A stretch of DNA of 64,000 nucleotides from Phycisphaerales bacterium (GCA_003170415.1 PMZJ01000024.1:41935-105934); one strand, 5' to 3'. Positions 43,845-53,044 are shown, numbered from the stretch's first letter. Numbers and translations are program-made. Notes: generated from the letters alone by a model not told the origin.

Positions 43845-45542
43845 GTGGCTAAAAGGATTGTTATTGTAGGTGGTGTAGCAGGCGGGGCCTCGGCGGCGGC
43901 AAGATTACGACGTCTTGATGAAAGTGCAGAGATAATACTGTTTGAAAGAGGAAAATACATCTCATTTGCCAATTGCGGCCTGCCTTATTACATAGGCCAA
44001 GTCATCAAAAAGCGGGATGACTTGCTCGTTCAAACCCCAGAGAGATTTAAGGCAAGATTTAACATCGATGTCAGAGTCGGCAGTGAAGTGATAGAAATTG
44101 ACCGCAAACGTAAAGAGGTCAAGGTTAAGGACCTTTCCGCCGACGCCATCTATATTGAGAAGTATGACAAGTTGATACTGTCTCCCGGAGCAGAACCGGC
44201 AAAACCGCCTATACCGGGGATAAATTCGCCACGCATATTCACCCTGCGAAACATACCCGACGCAGATACCATCGACGATTTCATAACAAAGCAGCAACCT
44301 AAACGGGCTGTAGTTGTTGGCGGCGGATATATCGGGCTCGAGATGGCCGAAAATTTTCGCAAGCGAGGGATGCTGGTAGCCATTGTGGAAATGCTCGACC
44401 AAGTAATGCCCACGCTGGATAAAGAGATGGCCAATCTTCTGCATGAGCATCTGCACAATCAGAACATTGCACTTTGGCTAAGTGACGCAGTGACGGGTTT
44501 TCGTGAAAGTGATTCAAAATTGTTTGCTACTTTGAAATCAGGAATGGAGCTTGCCTGCGATATGGCAGTGTTGGCAATTGGGGTAAGGCCGGAGACCACA
44601 CTGGCGAAAAAAGCAGACATGGAAATCGGCAGCACAGGAGGAATAAAGGTTAACGAAAATCTACAGACATCCGACCCGGATATTTACGCCATTGGTGACG
44701 CAATTGAAGTTCAACACTCTGTGCTAAAAAGGCCCGCTCTGATACCTCTGGCAGGTCCTGCAAACAGGCAAGGAAGGATTGTAGCCGACAATATATGCGG
44801 CAGAAATGTTAAATACAAAGGCACCCAAGGGACAGCAATACTTAAGGTTTTTGAGCTGACAGTTGCTATGACTGGCGCAACAGAAAAGGAGTTGAAAAAA
44901 GCAGGTGTAGTTTACGAAAAAGTATATTTACATCCTGCCAACCATGTTGGCTATTACCCCGGCGCTCAACAGATGCATATAAAAGTCATTTTTAACAGGC
45001 CTGAAGGCAGAGTGCTCGGCGTTCAAATTGTCGGCAAGGATGGGGTTGATAAGAGAATAGATATATTTGCTGTTGCCATTGGTACAGGTATGACCGTTTT
45101 TGATTTACAGGAACTCGAACTTGCTTACGCACCTCCGTACGGCAGCGGCAAAGACCCGGTAAACATGGCCGGTTACGCAGCAGCCAACATACTGGATGGC
45201 ACCGCAACTATAGAGCATTTTGAAGAATTAGAAAAAAGCTCATTAATAGTTGATGTCCGCACAGATTCGGAATTTTCGGGCGGGAATGTGCCAGGAGCAA
45301 TACATATACCGGTTGACCAAATGCGAGACAGATGGAATGAATTACCCAAAGATAAAACCATCAACTTATATTGCTCCGTAGGTATTAGAAGTTATATCGC
45401 CTCAAGATTTTTAAGGCAAAAAGGCATTGATGCCAAAAGCATATCGGGCGGTTACTCAACTTATGTGGCAAGAACCAGTGAAAAACTTCTTGAGGGACGG
45501 ACCGCCCAGCAGCTTAGGGATGAATTCTGCACAGGACTTTAA
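43845..45542 (+). CDS. CoA-disulfide reductase-like flavoprotein with rhodanese domain
   Basis: A pyridine nucleotide-disulfide oxidoreductase. FAD-binding IVGGVAGGASAAARLRR opens the protein, and the single redox-active cysteine is in YISFANCGLPYYIG. NAD(P)H-binding VVVGGGYIGLEMA and IYAIGDAIEV follow. Residues about 460-560 form a rhodanese domain with the active-site loop YCSVGIRSY. Such fusions reduce CoA-disulfide, CoA-persulfides or polysulfide. The GTG start has GGAAAGG seven bases upstream. Placement in an ORP-type cluster points to sulfur or persulfide handling for cluster assembly, by inference. Confidence 0.92.
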   Translation: MAKRIVIVGGVAGGASAAARLRRLDESAEIILFERGKYISFANCGLPYYIGQVIKKRDDLLVQTPERFKARFNIDVRVGSEVIEIDRKRKEVKVKDLSADAIYIEKYDKLILSPGAEPAKPPIPGINSPRIFTLRNIPDADTIDDFITKQQPKRAVVVGGGYIGLEMAENFRKRGMLVAIVEMLDQVMPTLDKEMANLLHEHLHNQNIALWLSDAVTGFRESDSKLFATLKSGMELACDMAVLAIGVRPETTLAKKADMEIGSTGGIKVNENLQTSDPDIYAIGDAIEVQHSVLKRPALIPLAGPANRQGRIVADNICGRNVKYKGTQGTAILKVFELTVAMTGATEKELKKAGVVYEKVYLHPANHVGYYPGAQQMHIKVIFNRPEGRVLGVQIVGKDGVDKRIDIFAVAIGTGMTVFDLQELELAYAPPYGSGKDPVNMAGYAAANILDGTATIEHFEELEKSSLIVDVRTDSEFSGGNVPGAIHIPVDQMRDRWNELPKDKTINLYCSVGIRSYIASRFLRQKGIDAKSISGGYSTYVARTSEKLLEGRTAQQLRDEFCTGL

Positions 45543-45590
45543 CGGTAAAATCTGGAAGATGAATGTGAACTGATGACATAGAACGGATAT

Positions 45591-46205
45591 ATGATGGATA
45601 ACGAAATACTGGAAAATCACAAAAGGTATCTTGAAAGAAAAAAGCGTTATAAAGGTTTTGGCTACGACATAGATAAGGAAAGGTATTTTATATTAGAAAA
45701 GGCAAAGCCTCTCTACGGGAAAATTCTGGAAGCCGGAACCGGTAAAGGGTATTTTTCGCTTACCTTGGCAAAACAGGGATATTCGTTTGTTTCCTTTGAT
45801 ATTTCACAGGAGGAGCTGCATTTCGCAAAACTTAATTTGGCTTATTATGGCGTTGATAAAAACGTATGCGTTAAGGTTGAAAATGCAGAACACACGAGTT
45901 TTGCAGACGCCAGTTTCGATGTCATAGTTGCAGTCAATACTCTCCATCATCTGCGCAATCCTTACCAGGTAATAGACGAATTAACCCGGCTGCTTTCTCA
46001 AAAAGGCAAACTCATCTTGAGTGATTTCACAGAAAAGGGTTTCAAAATTATGGATAAAATCCACAACACCGAAGGCAAAACGCATGAAGTAAGCAAAACG
46101 ACACTTTTAGACATCGAATCATATCTTGTTAAAAAAGGGTTCTCAATTAGAAAGGAAGAGAGCGCGTGTCAAAGTATCCTTATAGCTGAAAAGGAAATCG
46201 TATAA
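45591..46205 (+). CDS. Class I SAM-dependent methyltransferase
   Basis: A 204-residue Rossmann-fold methyltransferase. Motif I is ILEAGTGKGYFSLTLA, the acidic residue after strand 2 is in FDISQEELHFA, and AVNTLHHLRNP is the region after strand 4. No substrate-specific motif is visible. It lies between the flavoprotein and peptide deformylase genes of the cargo with short gaps. Confidence 0.88.
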   Translation: MMDNEILENHKRYLERKKRYKGFGYDIDKERYFILEKAKPLYGKILEAGTGKGYFSLTLAKQGYSFVSFDISQEELHFAKLNLAYYGVDKNVCVKVENAEHTSFADASFDVIVAVNTLHHLRNPYQVIDELTRLLSQKGKLILSDFTEKGFKIMDKIHNTEGKTHEVSKTTLLDIESYLVKKGFSIRKEESACQSILIAEKEIV

Positions 46206-46210
46206 GGCCT

Positions 46211-46717
46211 ATGAGAATGGTGATTTCAGGCCGGAAAAGCGATATAGACAAAACAATCAGGAACCCTTTGCATTTGGAAATATATCCGGGTAGTCAAGTG
46301 CTGCGTCAAGTGGCACACCCTGTGGAGGTATTTGATAGCGACATATTGTTACTTGCGAGCCAAATGTTAGATTTCATGCGAAAGAACGGCGGTATTGGTC
46401 TGGCGGCGCCGCAAATCGGGCTTTCACGCCGCATTATAGTAGTCGGATTTACCAACCAGAGTGTTTGTGTTGTTAATCCGCAGATAACTTTGGCTCCTGA
46501 TTGTGACTGGATGAAGGAAGGATGTCTTAGTTTGCCGGGAAAGATTATGAATATCAAACGGCATAAAAATGTCGAAGTGCAGAGATTTGACATTACAGGC
46601 AAGTCCTTAAGCTTTACCGCATCGGATCTTTTGGCAAGGGTTTTCCAGCATGAGATAGACCATCTCAACGGGAAGCTGATATGCGATTATGTGCCCCAAA
46701 GCGAGGAGGTAGTATAA
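46211..46717 (+). CDS. def: Peptide deformylase
   Basis: It removes the formyl group from new polypeptide N-termini. All three motifs are present: GIGLAAPQIG, EGCLSLPG with the metal-binding cysteine, and QHEIDHLNG with the two histidines and catalytic Glu. The 168-residue length is normal, with about 22 extra N-terminal residues. As an island-borne enzyme it is probably an additional copy; a chromosomal one would be expected elsewhere. Its stop overlaps the next start (TAATG). Confidence 0.95.
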   Translation: MRMVISGRKSDIDKTIRNPLHLEIYPGSQVLRQVAHPVEVFDSDILLLASQMLDFMRKNGGIGLAAPQIGLSRRIIVVGFTNQSVCVVNPQITLAPDCDWMKEGCLSLPGKIMNIKRHKNVEVQRFDITGKSLSFTASDLLARVFQHEIDHLNGKLICDYVPQSEEVV

Positions 46718-47034
46718 TGTCTCGAAATACGGCGAATTTTATTTTGGATTTGGTGTCGTTTTTGAATTTGCTGGGGCTTGTTTTTACCGGTTACATAATG
46801 AAATATGTATTGCCGCCCGGCACTGGCGGCACGGGTAGCATTCTCAACGGTGGGTCTGGACGAGGAATACGCGTAAAAGAATTATGGTCGATGACACGTC
46901 ACGAATGGGGTGACATTCATTTTTATTTAGCGATAGTATTTATTGCTCTGATGATAATCCATATCATCCTGCACTGGAAGTGGATTAATTATTATGTGAA
47001 ATCGGTCTTTAATGAACAGCCGTCCAGTAATTAA
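46717..47034 (+). CDS. DUF4405-type membrane protein, cytochrome b-like
   Basis: The 105-residue protein has two membrane helices (about 8-28 and 68-92) with histidines in HEWGDIHFYLA and MIIHIILHWKW. These could bind heme as in DUF4405/cytochrome b561-like proteins. A Gly-rich loop connects the helices. ATG 46717 overlaps the deformylase stop and has GAGGTAG upstream. A role as a membrane electron-transfer partner of the Fe-S ATPases is conceivable but unproven. Confidence 0.8.
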   Translation: MSRNTANFILDLVSFLNLLGLVFTGYIMKYVLPPGTGGTGSILNGGSGRGIRVKELWSMTRHEWGDIHFYLAIVFIALMIIHIILHWKWINYYVKSVFNEQPSSN

Positions 47035-47070
47035 GTGGTTCGATGAAATAGATAGGATATACGAAGGTCT

Positions 47071-47922
47071 ATGATTATTTCAGTTGCAAGCGGCAAAGGC
47101 GGGACAGGCAAGACCACTATATCAACAAATCTTGCTCTCTCTCTTGCAAGAACCGGACAACAGGTTCAATACATTGACTGCGACGTTGAAGAGCCCAATG
47201 GCCATATTTTCCTGAAACCTGTTATAGACAGCACTGAGGATGTTACTGTCGGTGTGCCTGAAGTCGATTTGGAAAAGTGTACCGGCTGCGGGAAATGCGG
47301 CCAGCTTTGCCAGTATAGTGCAATCCTCAGTGTGAAAGATTCCGTTCTTGTTTTTGAGCAGTTATGCCATTCCTGCGGCGGATGTATGGCAATCTGTCCG
47401 GCAAATGCCATCGTGGAGAAACAGCGGAAGATTGGAATCGCTGAATTCGGCAGCTCAAATGGAATAGCTTTTGGTCAAGGCAAGCTGGACATCGGGGCAA
47501 TACAAAGTCCGGCGGTGATACGGTATGTTAAAAGAAAAATCAAAAACAACAGCATAGTTGTGCTTGATGCGCCCCCCGGCACGTCGTGCCCCGTCATAGA
47601 AGCCGTCAAAGGAAGTGATTTTGTCCTGCTTGTTACAGAACCAACTCCATTTGGCCTCAATGACCTTGAACTGGCGATTGGGGTGGTAAGAGAACTGAAG
47701 CTGCCATTTGCTGTGGCAATAAACAGAAGCGACATCGGCGATGATGCAGTAGTGCGGTACTGTCAGCAGGAAAATATTGAAGTGCTTATTCAAATACCAA
47801 ATGACAGAAAAATTGCCGAAAGCTATTCACGAGGTGTGATGATAGTAGAAGCCATGCCTGATTATAAACAGAAGTTTTTGAAATTATATGAAGATATAAA
47901 AAAGCTGGGAAAAGGTAAATGA
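47071..47922 (+). CDS. MinD/Mrp-like ATPase with inserted 2[4Fe-4S] ferredoxin domain, first copy
   Basis: A deviant-Walker P-loop ATPase ([11 protein letters not shown], then [13 protein letters not shown]). A ferredoxin domain sits at residues about 65-115 with two motifs [12 protein letters not shown] and [11 protein letters not shown]. This is the architecture of the Desulfovibrio ORP-cluster MinD-like ATPases. It ends in an ATGA overlap with the J-domain gene. A similar protein is encoded at 48351; the two may form a heterodimer acting in metal-cluster assembly or cell-division positioning, as proposed for Desulfovibrio. Confidence 0.93.
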   Translation: MIISVASGKGGTGKTTISTNLALSLARTGQQVQYIDCDVEEPNGHIFLKPVIDSTEDVTVGVPEVDLEKCTGCGKCGQLCQYSAILSVKDSVLVFEQLCHSCGGCMAICPANAIVEKQRKIGIAEFGSSNGIAFGQGKLDIGAIQSPAVIRYVKRKIKNNSIVVLDAPPGTSCPVIEAVKGSDFVLLVTEPTPFGLNDLELAIGVVRELKLPFAVAINRSDIGDDAVVRYCQQENIEVLIQIPNDRKIAESYSRGVMIVEAMPDYKQKFLKLYEDIKKLGKGK

Positions 47923-48317
47923 AACACGATCCTGATTTCATGGAGAAAATAACCAGGGACATAGAAGCACGCAAAGCTGCCGGCAGAATTCTTAATGTTA
48001 GTGAATCGGCAGATGTGAATGAGTTAAAGAAAGCTTATAGAAAAGCCGCCACTAAATATCATCCGGACCACAATAGCAATACCCTTGAAGCAAATAAGAG
48101 ATTCGTCCTTATTAAATGTGCTTATGAGCTGTTAGCTTTTGATAAACCATGTGAGAAAATACTGGAAGAAATTAACTCATGGCCAGATGTGCCGGAGGAT
48201 GGCAAATATAGACTTGAGAACCCCTGGGGGCATTTTTTGTGGTGGAGAGAGAAGTTTTTCGAATCAGACGAGAAAAATGAAAAAAGAAAGAGCGGTAAAG
48301 CGGGTTCTTGTGTTTAG
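47919..48317 (+). CDS. J-domain (DnaJ-like) protein
   Basis: The 132-residue product has a J domain at about residues 18-70 ([29 protein letters not shown]) with the HPD motif intact. No zinc-binding or substrate-binding DnaJ domains follow; the C-terminus is aromatic then basic. J-domain proteins stimulate Hsp70, as HscB does in Fe-S transfer. Its position between two Fe-S ATPase genes, overlapping the first, suggests a dedicated co-chaperone for cluster assembly or delivery. That role is inference. Confidence 0.88.
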   Translation: MKHDPDFMEKITRDIEARKAAGRILNVSESADVNELKKAYRKAATKYHPDHNSNTLEANKRFVLIKCAYELLAFDKPCEKILEEINSWPDVPEDGKYRLENPWGHFLWWREKFFESDEKNEKRKSGKAGSCV

Positions 48318-48350
48318 CAAACGTCAGGAACGCAAAGGAAATTTGGTGTT

Positions 48351-49241
48351 ATGAAGGAATTAGTCGTAATAAGCGGTAAAGGCGGGACGGGTAAAACCAG
48401 CATTGCGGCAGCATTTGCATCATTGGCGCAAAAAGCCGTGGTTGCGGATTGCGACGTGGATGCCGCTGACCTTCATCTGGTCCTGTCGCCGACTATAAGG
48501 CAGCAGTCCGATTTTTCAGGCGGCAAAAAGGCATCTATTAATACCGACAAATGCGTTGGTTGCGGCAAGTGTGCCGCCTTGTGCAGATTTGAAGCTATAC
48601 ATCTTAATGGTCAGGCAAATGACATTGTAAAAAAGACTTACACTGTGAATCCCTTTTCCTGTGAGGGCTGTAAGGTATGCGTGGAGTTCTGTCCTGTAAA
48701 CGCGATTTCATTCGAGCCAGCCATCAATGGGAAATGGTTTATCTCCGATACTCGTTTCGGGCCTATGGTCCACGCTAAACTGGGAATCGCAGAAGAAAAC
48801 AGCGGCAAGCTGGTTACCCTGATAAGGCAAAAGGCCAAAGAAATTGCTGCAGAGCAGAAACTCGATTATCTCATTGTTGATGGTTCGCCGGGTATCGGCT
48901 GTCCGGTTATCGCTTCCATAACAGGTGCAGATTTAGTGCTGGTAGTGACCGAACCAACGTTATCGGGCAAACACGACTTAGAAAGAGTGGCCGAGCTTAC
49001 AAAAAATTTCGGAATCAAAACAATGGTTTGTATCAACAAATATGACATCAATCCGCAAATGAGTGACCTTATAAGCGAAGATGCAGGAAAAAGAGGTCTA
49101 AAAGTGATTGGGACCATACCTTATAATGAGGTTTTTACGAAGGCCCAGATAATGAAGGCGACGGTGATTGAATACACCAGCGGCGATATAGCGGAAAAAG
49201 TAAAAGCATTGTGGAGAGAGGTCGTTTATGCTCTCGGCTGA
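48351..49241 (+). CDS. MinD/Mrp-like ATPase with inserted 2[4Fe-4S] ferredoxin domain, second copy
   Basis: Same architecture as the gene at 47071: [11 protein letters not shown], then ferredoxin motifs CVGCGKCAALCR and CEGCKVCVEFC at residues about 62-120, and DGSPGIGCPVIASI. The sequence differs clearly from the first copy, so they are distinct partners, not a recent duplication. Together they match the DVU2103/DVU2104-type pair of ORP clusters. The Walker A carries the second Lys (signature Lys) typical of MinD. Confidence 0.93.
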   Translation: MKELVVISGKGGTGKTSIAAAFASLAQKAVVADCDVDAADLHLVLSPTIRQQSDFSGGKKASINTDKCVGCGKCAALCRFEAIHLNGQANDIVKKTYTVNPFSCEGCKVCVEFCPVNAISFEPAINGKWFISDTRFGPMVHAKLGIAEENSGKLVTLIRQKAKEIAAEQKLDYLIVDGSPGIGCPVIASITGADLVLVVTEPTLSGKHDLERVAELTKNFGIKTMVCINKYDINPQMSDLISEDAGKRGLKVIGTIPYNEVFTKAQIMKATVIEYTSGDIAEKVKALWREVVYALG

Positions 49242-49316
49242 CGTTAAGCGCACTTTGGAACAAAGACAAGTATCACAATTGTATACCTGCGATTAGCACT
49301 TTAAAGGAAATTCAAT

Positions 49317-50540
49317 ATGGAAAAGCAGCCATTGGAAACAGAACAGGATTTTAAAAAACAGATGGAAATCGAACAGCAGCAGATTCGTCTGCGAATGGGC
49401 CGTATCAAGCATAAAATACTTGTGCTTTCAGGCAAAGGTGGTGTTGGAAAAAGCACAGTTGCGGTTAACCTCGCAGCTTCGCTGGCGATTAATAACAAAA
49501 AGGTTGGCCTTCTAGATATAGATATCCACGGGCCAAGCATACCTAAGATTCTTAATCTCGAAGATAAGAAGCTTGTCGCTTTCGACGATACCATAATGCC
49601 CGTGCCGGTTTCAGCTAATCTGGCTGTTATGTCAATCGGATTTATGCTGAAGGATCAAGACGACCCCGTTATATGGCGAGGCCCGATGAAATATCAGGTG
49701 ATAAAACAATTCCTCAGGGATGTCGAATGGTCCAATCTGGATTATCTGATAGTGGATTCTCCTCCCGGCACCGGCGATGAGCCGCTTTCGATTGCCCAGC
49801 TTATTGAAAAACCGGACGGCGCAATCATTGTTACAACTCCTCAGCAGCTTGCAATTACAGACGTCAGAAAAGCAGTATCGTTCTGTCGGCAGCTTGATAT
49901 ACCGGTTATCGGCGTGATTGAGAATATGAGCGGCTTTGTCTGTCCCCAATGCGGGCACAATACGGATATATTCAAATCTGGCGGTGGCGAAGATATGGCA
50001 ATCGAGATGAATGTTCCGTTCCTGGGGAGAATTCCAATCGACCCGCAGATAGTAAGCGCCTGTGATTCAGGAGAACCATACATTCAGCGATACAGCCAGA
50101 GCCAGGCCGCCAAAGCTTTCAATGAAGCAATTAAGCCCATCTTGGCGCTTGATAAAAGTGTATTTGAAAAAACCAATTCATTTCAGAAAGGAGACCATAA
50201 AATGCGAGTAGCTATTCCAGTAAATGACGGCAAGTTGTGCCAGCATTTCGGCCATTGTGAAACCTTTGCGGTCATTGACACGGAGGGTGACGCGACTAAG
50301 CCATTTAAACGGCAGGATGTTACGCCGCCGCCGCATGAACCGGGTGTATTGCCAAAATGGCTTCACGAGATGGGGGTGAACGTCATTATCGCCGGCGGTA
50401 TGGGACAGCGTGCCAAGCAGCTATTTGACCAGAATCAGATTGAAGTGGTCATAGGTGCTCCCGTTGATACGCCTGAGAATCTTGTCTCGGCTTATCTCAA
50501 CAAGACCCTCCAAACTGGCGATAACACCTGCGACCATTAA
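49317..50540 (+). CDS. Mrp/NBP35-type Fe-S carrier ATPase fused to a NifX/ORP-like domain
   Basis: Residues 25-285 form an Mrp ATPase (LSGKGGVGKSTVAVNLA, DSPPGTGDEPLS, and the bridging CPQC pair in GFVCPQCGHN). Residues 296-407 form a third NifX-like domain (MRVAIPVNDGKLCQHFGHCETFAVID). Mrp proteins bind and transfer 4Fe-4S clusters; the C-terminal domain may hold the cluster acceptor. The NifX domain begins at an in-frame ATG preceded by AAAGGAG at eight bases spacing, so a separate 112-residue product is possible. In Desulfovibrio the matching ATPase (DVU2109) works with ORP. Confidence 0.93.
   Translation: MEKQPLETEQDFKKQMEIEQQQIRLRMGRIKHKILVLSGKGGVGKSTVAVNLAASLAINNKKVGLLDIDIHGPSIPKILNLEDKKLVAFDDTIMPVPVSANLAVMSIGFMLKDQDDPVIWRGPMKYQVIKQFLRDVEWSNLDYLIVDSPPGTGDEPLSIAQLIEKPDGAIIVTTPQQLAITDVRKAVSFCRQLDIPVIGVIENMSGFVCPQCGHNTDIFKSGGGEDMAIEMNVPFLGRIPIDPQIVSACDSGEPYIQRYSQSQAAKAFNEAIKPILALDKSVFEKTNSFQKGDHKMRVAIPVNDGKLCQHFGHCETFAVIDTEGDATKPFKRQDVTPPPHEPGVLPKWLHEMGVNVIIAGGMGQRAKQLFDQNQIEVVIGAPVDTPENLVSAYLNKTLQTGDNTCDH
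50187..50204 (+). promoter_or_regulatory. Internal ribosome binding site and start codon in the Mrp-NifX gene
   Basis: AAAGGAG (50187-50193) followed after eight bases by an in-frame ATG (50202) marks exactly the domain border. It would yield the free NifX-like domain (50202-50540). Confidence 0.6.
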
Positions 50541-50618
50541 ACAGGCGTTTTCGTTGCTGCTTCGATTCTTCATAAGGTGATTATGGACTACGTTTTTAGA
50601 AGTGTTAGGTGAATTTGT

Positions 50619-51074
50619 ATGATAATTGATGCGAACCAGAAGAGACTTGAAAATATATGCAATCGCGTCCATGACAAATGCGTTGTGTGCGGCTCGTCAA
50701 ATCCGAGTGGGTTACACTTAAAGTTTGAAATAGCCGACGACGGAAGCATCAGAGCAAGGTTTCGATGCGATGCAAGTTTTGAAGGGTATTCCGGTTCGCT
50801 GCACGGGGGCGTGATAATGTCCGTCTTTGACGGAGCAATGGGACACTGTATTTTTGCCCGTGGACAGACGGCGGTAACCGTTGAGATGACGACCAGATTT
50901 CGTCATCCTGTCCTGACGGGACAAGAAGCGACAGTGTCAGCCCATATCACGAGGTCTTCACCTCCCTTGTACCTGTTGGAGGCGGAAATCATACAGGAAG
51001 GCGTCGTCAAAGCAACGGCTGAAGGCAAATTCTACAACCAGCCGAAACTTGCCGACGAGATGGAGCAGGGTTAA
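50619..51074 (+). CDS. PaaI-family hotdog thioesterase
   Basis: A 151-residue hotdog-fold protein. The N-terminal CVVCGSSNPSGLHLKF and the active-site region SGSLHGGVIMSVFDGAMGHC are typical of PaaI-type acyl-CoA thioesterases, with TTRFRHPVLTG as the later strand. Substrate is unknown. The stop overlaps the start of the MBL-fold gene (TAATG), so the two are coupled. Confidence 0.88.
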   Translation: MIIDANQKRLENICNRVHDKCVVCGSSNPSGLHLKFEIADDGSIRARFRCDASFEGYSGSLHGGVIMSVFDGAMGHCIFARGQTAVTVEMTTRFRHPVLTGQEATVSAHITRSSPPLYLLEAEIIQEGVVKATAEGKFYNQPKLADEMEQG

Positions 51075-51904
51075 TGGGTTGTGACATTCGTATAACAGTT
51101 CTAATTGACAATAAAACATCAAGACCTGACTTGAATGCAGAACATGGTTTGTCACTATGGATTGAATACAGAGAAAAACGAATTCTCTTTGATGCCGGCC
51201 AGAGCGACACCCTGATTAGAAATGCAGAAAAACTGGGTATCAATTTAGCTCAGACAGATGCAATCGTCCTGAGTCACGGCCATTATGACCACACCGGAGG
51301 CCTTAAAGCCGTTCTCGATTTTGCCCCCAAAGCGAAGATTTATTTGCACCCTGCGGCAATCGAAACAAATTTCAGTCGCAAAACCACAGGGATAAAATCG
51401 ATTGGCATTTCTGATTCTGCAAAAAAAGCCATTCAAGGCCGTAATGTCATCTGGACAGTAACGCCTGCCTGGTTATTCCCCGGAATGGCAGTGACCGGAC
51501 AAGTGCCGCGTATAAATAACTTTGAAGATGTCGGAGGAGCTTTTTTTATCGATGAAAAATGCCAAAAAGCCGATGAATTGTTGGATGATCAGGCATTGTT
51601 TATCGAATCGGCAAGGGGATTGATTGTCGTTCTTGGCTGTGCCCACGCGGGAGTGGTCAATATTCTGAATTATGTGGCAGAGTTAACAAGTCAATCTCAT
51701 GTCTTCGCCATTATAGGCGGGACACATCTTCTGAGTGCCTCATCAGAGAGAATAGAACATACAATTAAAGCGATCAAAGGATACAATGTGCAACAGGTCT
51801 GCTTGGCTCATTGCACCGGCAGTGAAGCTGTAGCGAAATTCCGTGACATCTTCAAAGGACGGTGTGTTGAATGTGCTGTGGGAAAACATTTTGAATTTTA
51901 TTAA
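51074..51904 (+). CDS. MBL-fold metallohydrolase
   Basis: A metallo-beta-lactamase-fold protein with the metal motif SHGHYDHTGG near residue 68 and later metal histidines in GCAHAGVVN and LAHCTGSE. The 276-residue form with N-terminal ITVLIDNKTS and AEHGLSLWIE matches the group often annotated as 7,8-dihydropterin-6-methyl-4-(ribofuranosyl)aminobenzene-phosphate synthase in methanogens. That substrate assignment is doubtful for a bacterial island gene. Confidence 0.88.
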   Translation: MGCDIRITVLIDNKTSRPDLNAEHGLSLWIEYREKRILFDAGQSDTLIRNAEKLGINLAQTDAIVLSHGHYDHTGGLKAVLDFAPKAKIYLHPAAIETNFSRKTTGIKSIGISDSAKKAIQGRNVIWTVTPAWLFPGMAVTGQVPRINNFEDVGGAFFIDEKCQKADELLDDQALFIESARGLIVVLGCAHAGVVNILNYVAELTSQSHVFAIIGGTHLLSASSERIEHTIKAIKGYNVQQVCLAHCTGSEAVAKFRDIFKGRCVECAVGKHFEFY

Positions 51905-52048
51905 AATGACTGAATAAATGAAAACCAGCGGATTTGCTTTTGTATGTAGGGCATGTCCTTGAGCAAAAGAGAAATCAACATATATTTGATAATTTCAAAA
52001 GGCGTTCAAACAAGTCCTATACTGAATTAAGTGAGGATAAAAAGGGCT

Positions 52049-52528
52049 ATGAAAGAAATTATAATGCGACCTATAGGCATTATTCGTTCACCGTACAAAC
52101 AAACGCGAGACATGCCAATTCAGGGCGTTTTCAAGCCGGAAGTCAAGGCACACATCGAACTGAAAGCCAAATATGCCCCCGGTCTTAAGGACCTGGAGAG
52201 CTTCAGCCATGCAATTGTGATCTATTACTTTCACAAATCCCAAAAAGAAGAGGTTGTTTGCCGACCATTTCTGGAAGATAAAGAACATGGCATATTTGCC
52301 ATAAGAAGTCCTCATCGGCCAAATCATATCGGCCTGTCTGTGGTTAGAATTGAAAGCATAAAAAATAACAAATTATACTTCAATGAAGTTGACGTTTTAG
52401 ATGGCACACCTGTATTGGACATAAAGCCATATATTAAACATTTTGACGTCCGAGATAAAATTGTTTCAGGCTGGATAGATAAGCACTTCCGGAATACTGA
52501 CAAGCCTGATAGAACTATTTTGAAGTAA
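52049..52528 (+). CDS. trmO: TrmO/TsaA-family tRNA methyltransferase
   Basis: The TsaA (YaeB, VirR) beta-barrel family includes TrmO, which methylates t6A37 of tRNA using SAM. Signatures are MRPIGIIRSPYKQ near the start, FSHAIVIYYFHKS, and FAIRSPHRPNHIGLSVV. In anaerobes and archaea, stand-alone TsaA genes often sit with metal or redox genes, so a role other than tRNA modification is possible. ATG 52049 is preferred to GTG 52031; a further ATG at 52064 also opens the conserved region. Confidence 0.88.
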   Translation: MKEIIMRPIGIIRSPYKQTRDMPIQGVFKPEVKAHIELKAKYAPGLKDLESFSHAIVIYYFHKSQKEEVVCRPFLEDKEHGIFAIRSPHRPNHIGLSVVRIESIKNNKLYFNEVDVLDGTPVLDIKPYIKHFDVRDKIVSGWIDKHFRNTDKPDRTILK

Positions 52529-52560
52529 CTTAATACACAACGAAAAAAGGAGACAGTAGT

Positions 52561-52935
52561 ATGGCGCAATTACCAGACGCAGTTAAGAAAGCGATAGCTA
52601 AACAGGATGCCTTTCCCGTGGCAACATGCAATCAGGATTGCATTCCAAATGTCGTGTACATCGGGTATTTGAAGGTTATCGATGACCAAACGGTTCTTAT
52701 CGCAGACAACTACCTTAAAAAAACCCGTGACAATATTTTGAGTAACGGCAAGATAGCTTTTGTTGTGCGTGATGAGGAAAAAGGCTCTTTTCAGATAAAA
52801 GGCACTGCCGAAAGGTTAACAAAAGGAGCTATGTTTGATGAAGTCCAAAAATGGGCATCCGAAAAATTACCGAGAGTTGCTGCTGTCGTAATGCATGTAG
52901 AGGAAATATACAACGGAGCAGAAATTATTCACTGA
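52561..52935 (+). CDS. PNPOx-like FMN-binding split-barrel protein
   Basis: A 124-residue split-barrel flavoprotein of the pyridoxamine 5'-phosphate oxidase-like superfamily. The pattern AFPVATCNQDCIPNVVYIGYLKVIDD and the DNYLKKTRDNILSNGKIAFVV helix-strand unit are typical. It probably binds FMN and acts as a small reductase; the substrate is not deducible. AAAGGAG lies upstream of the ATG. Confidence 0.87.
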   Translation: MAQLPDAVKKAIAKQDAFPVATCNQDCIPNVVYIGYLKVIDDQTVLIADNYLKKTRDNILSNGKIAFVVRDEEKGSFQIKGTAERLTKGAMFDEVQKWASEKLPRVAAVVMHVEEIYNGAEIIH

Positions 52936-53044
52936 CAATCACAATTCATGCACATCAATTGACCTTCCCCCAAAAACTGTGCCGATTACAGGCAATTTTG
53001 TTCGTTGCGGTAAAGCATTTTGTTAAATTGAATCGGAGATTGAA

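Noticed and set aside
42374..50540. Nitrogen fixation (nif) island
   Set aside because: Only NifX-like small proteins are present. No nifHDK, nifEN or nifB is seen, and the gene order fits the ORP-type cluster.
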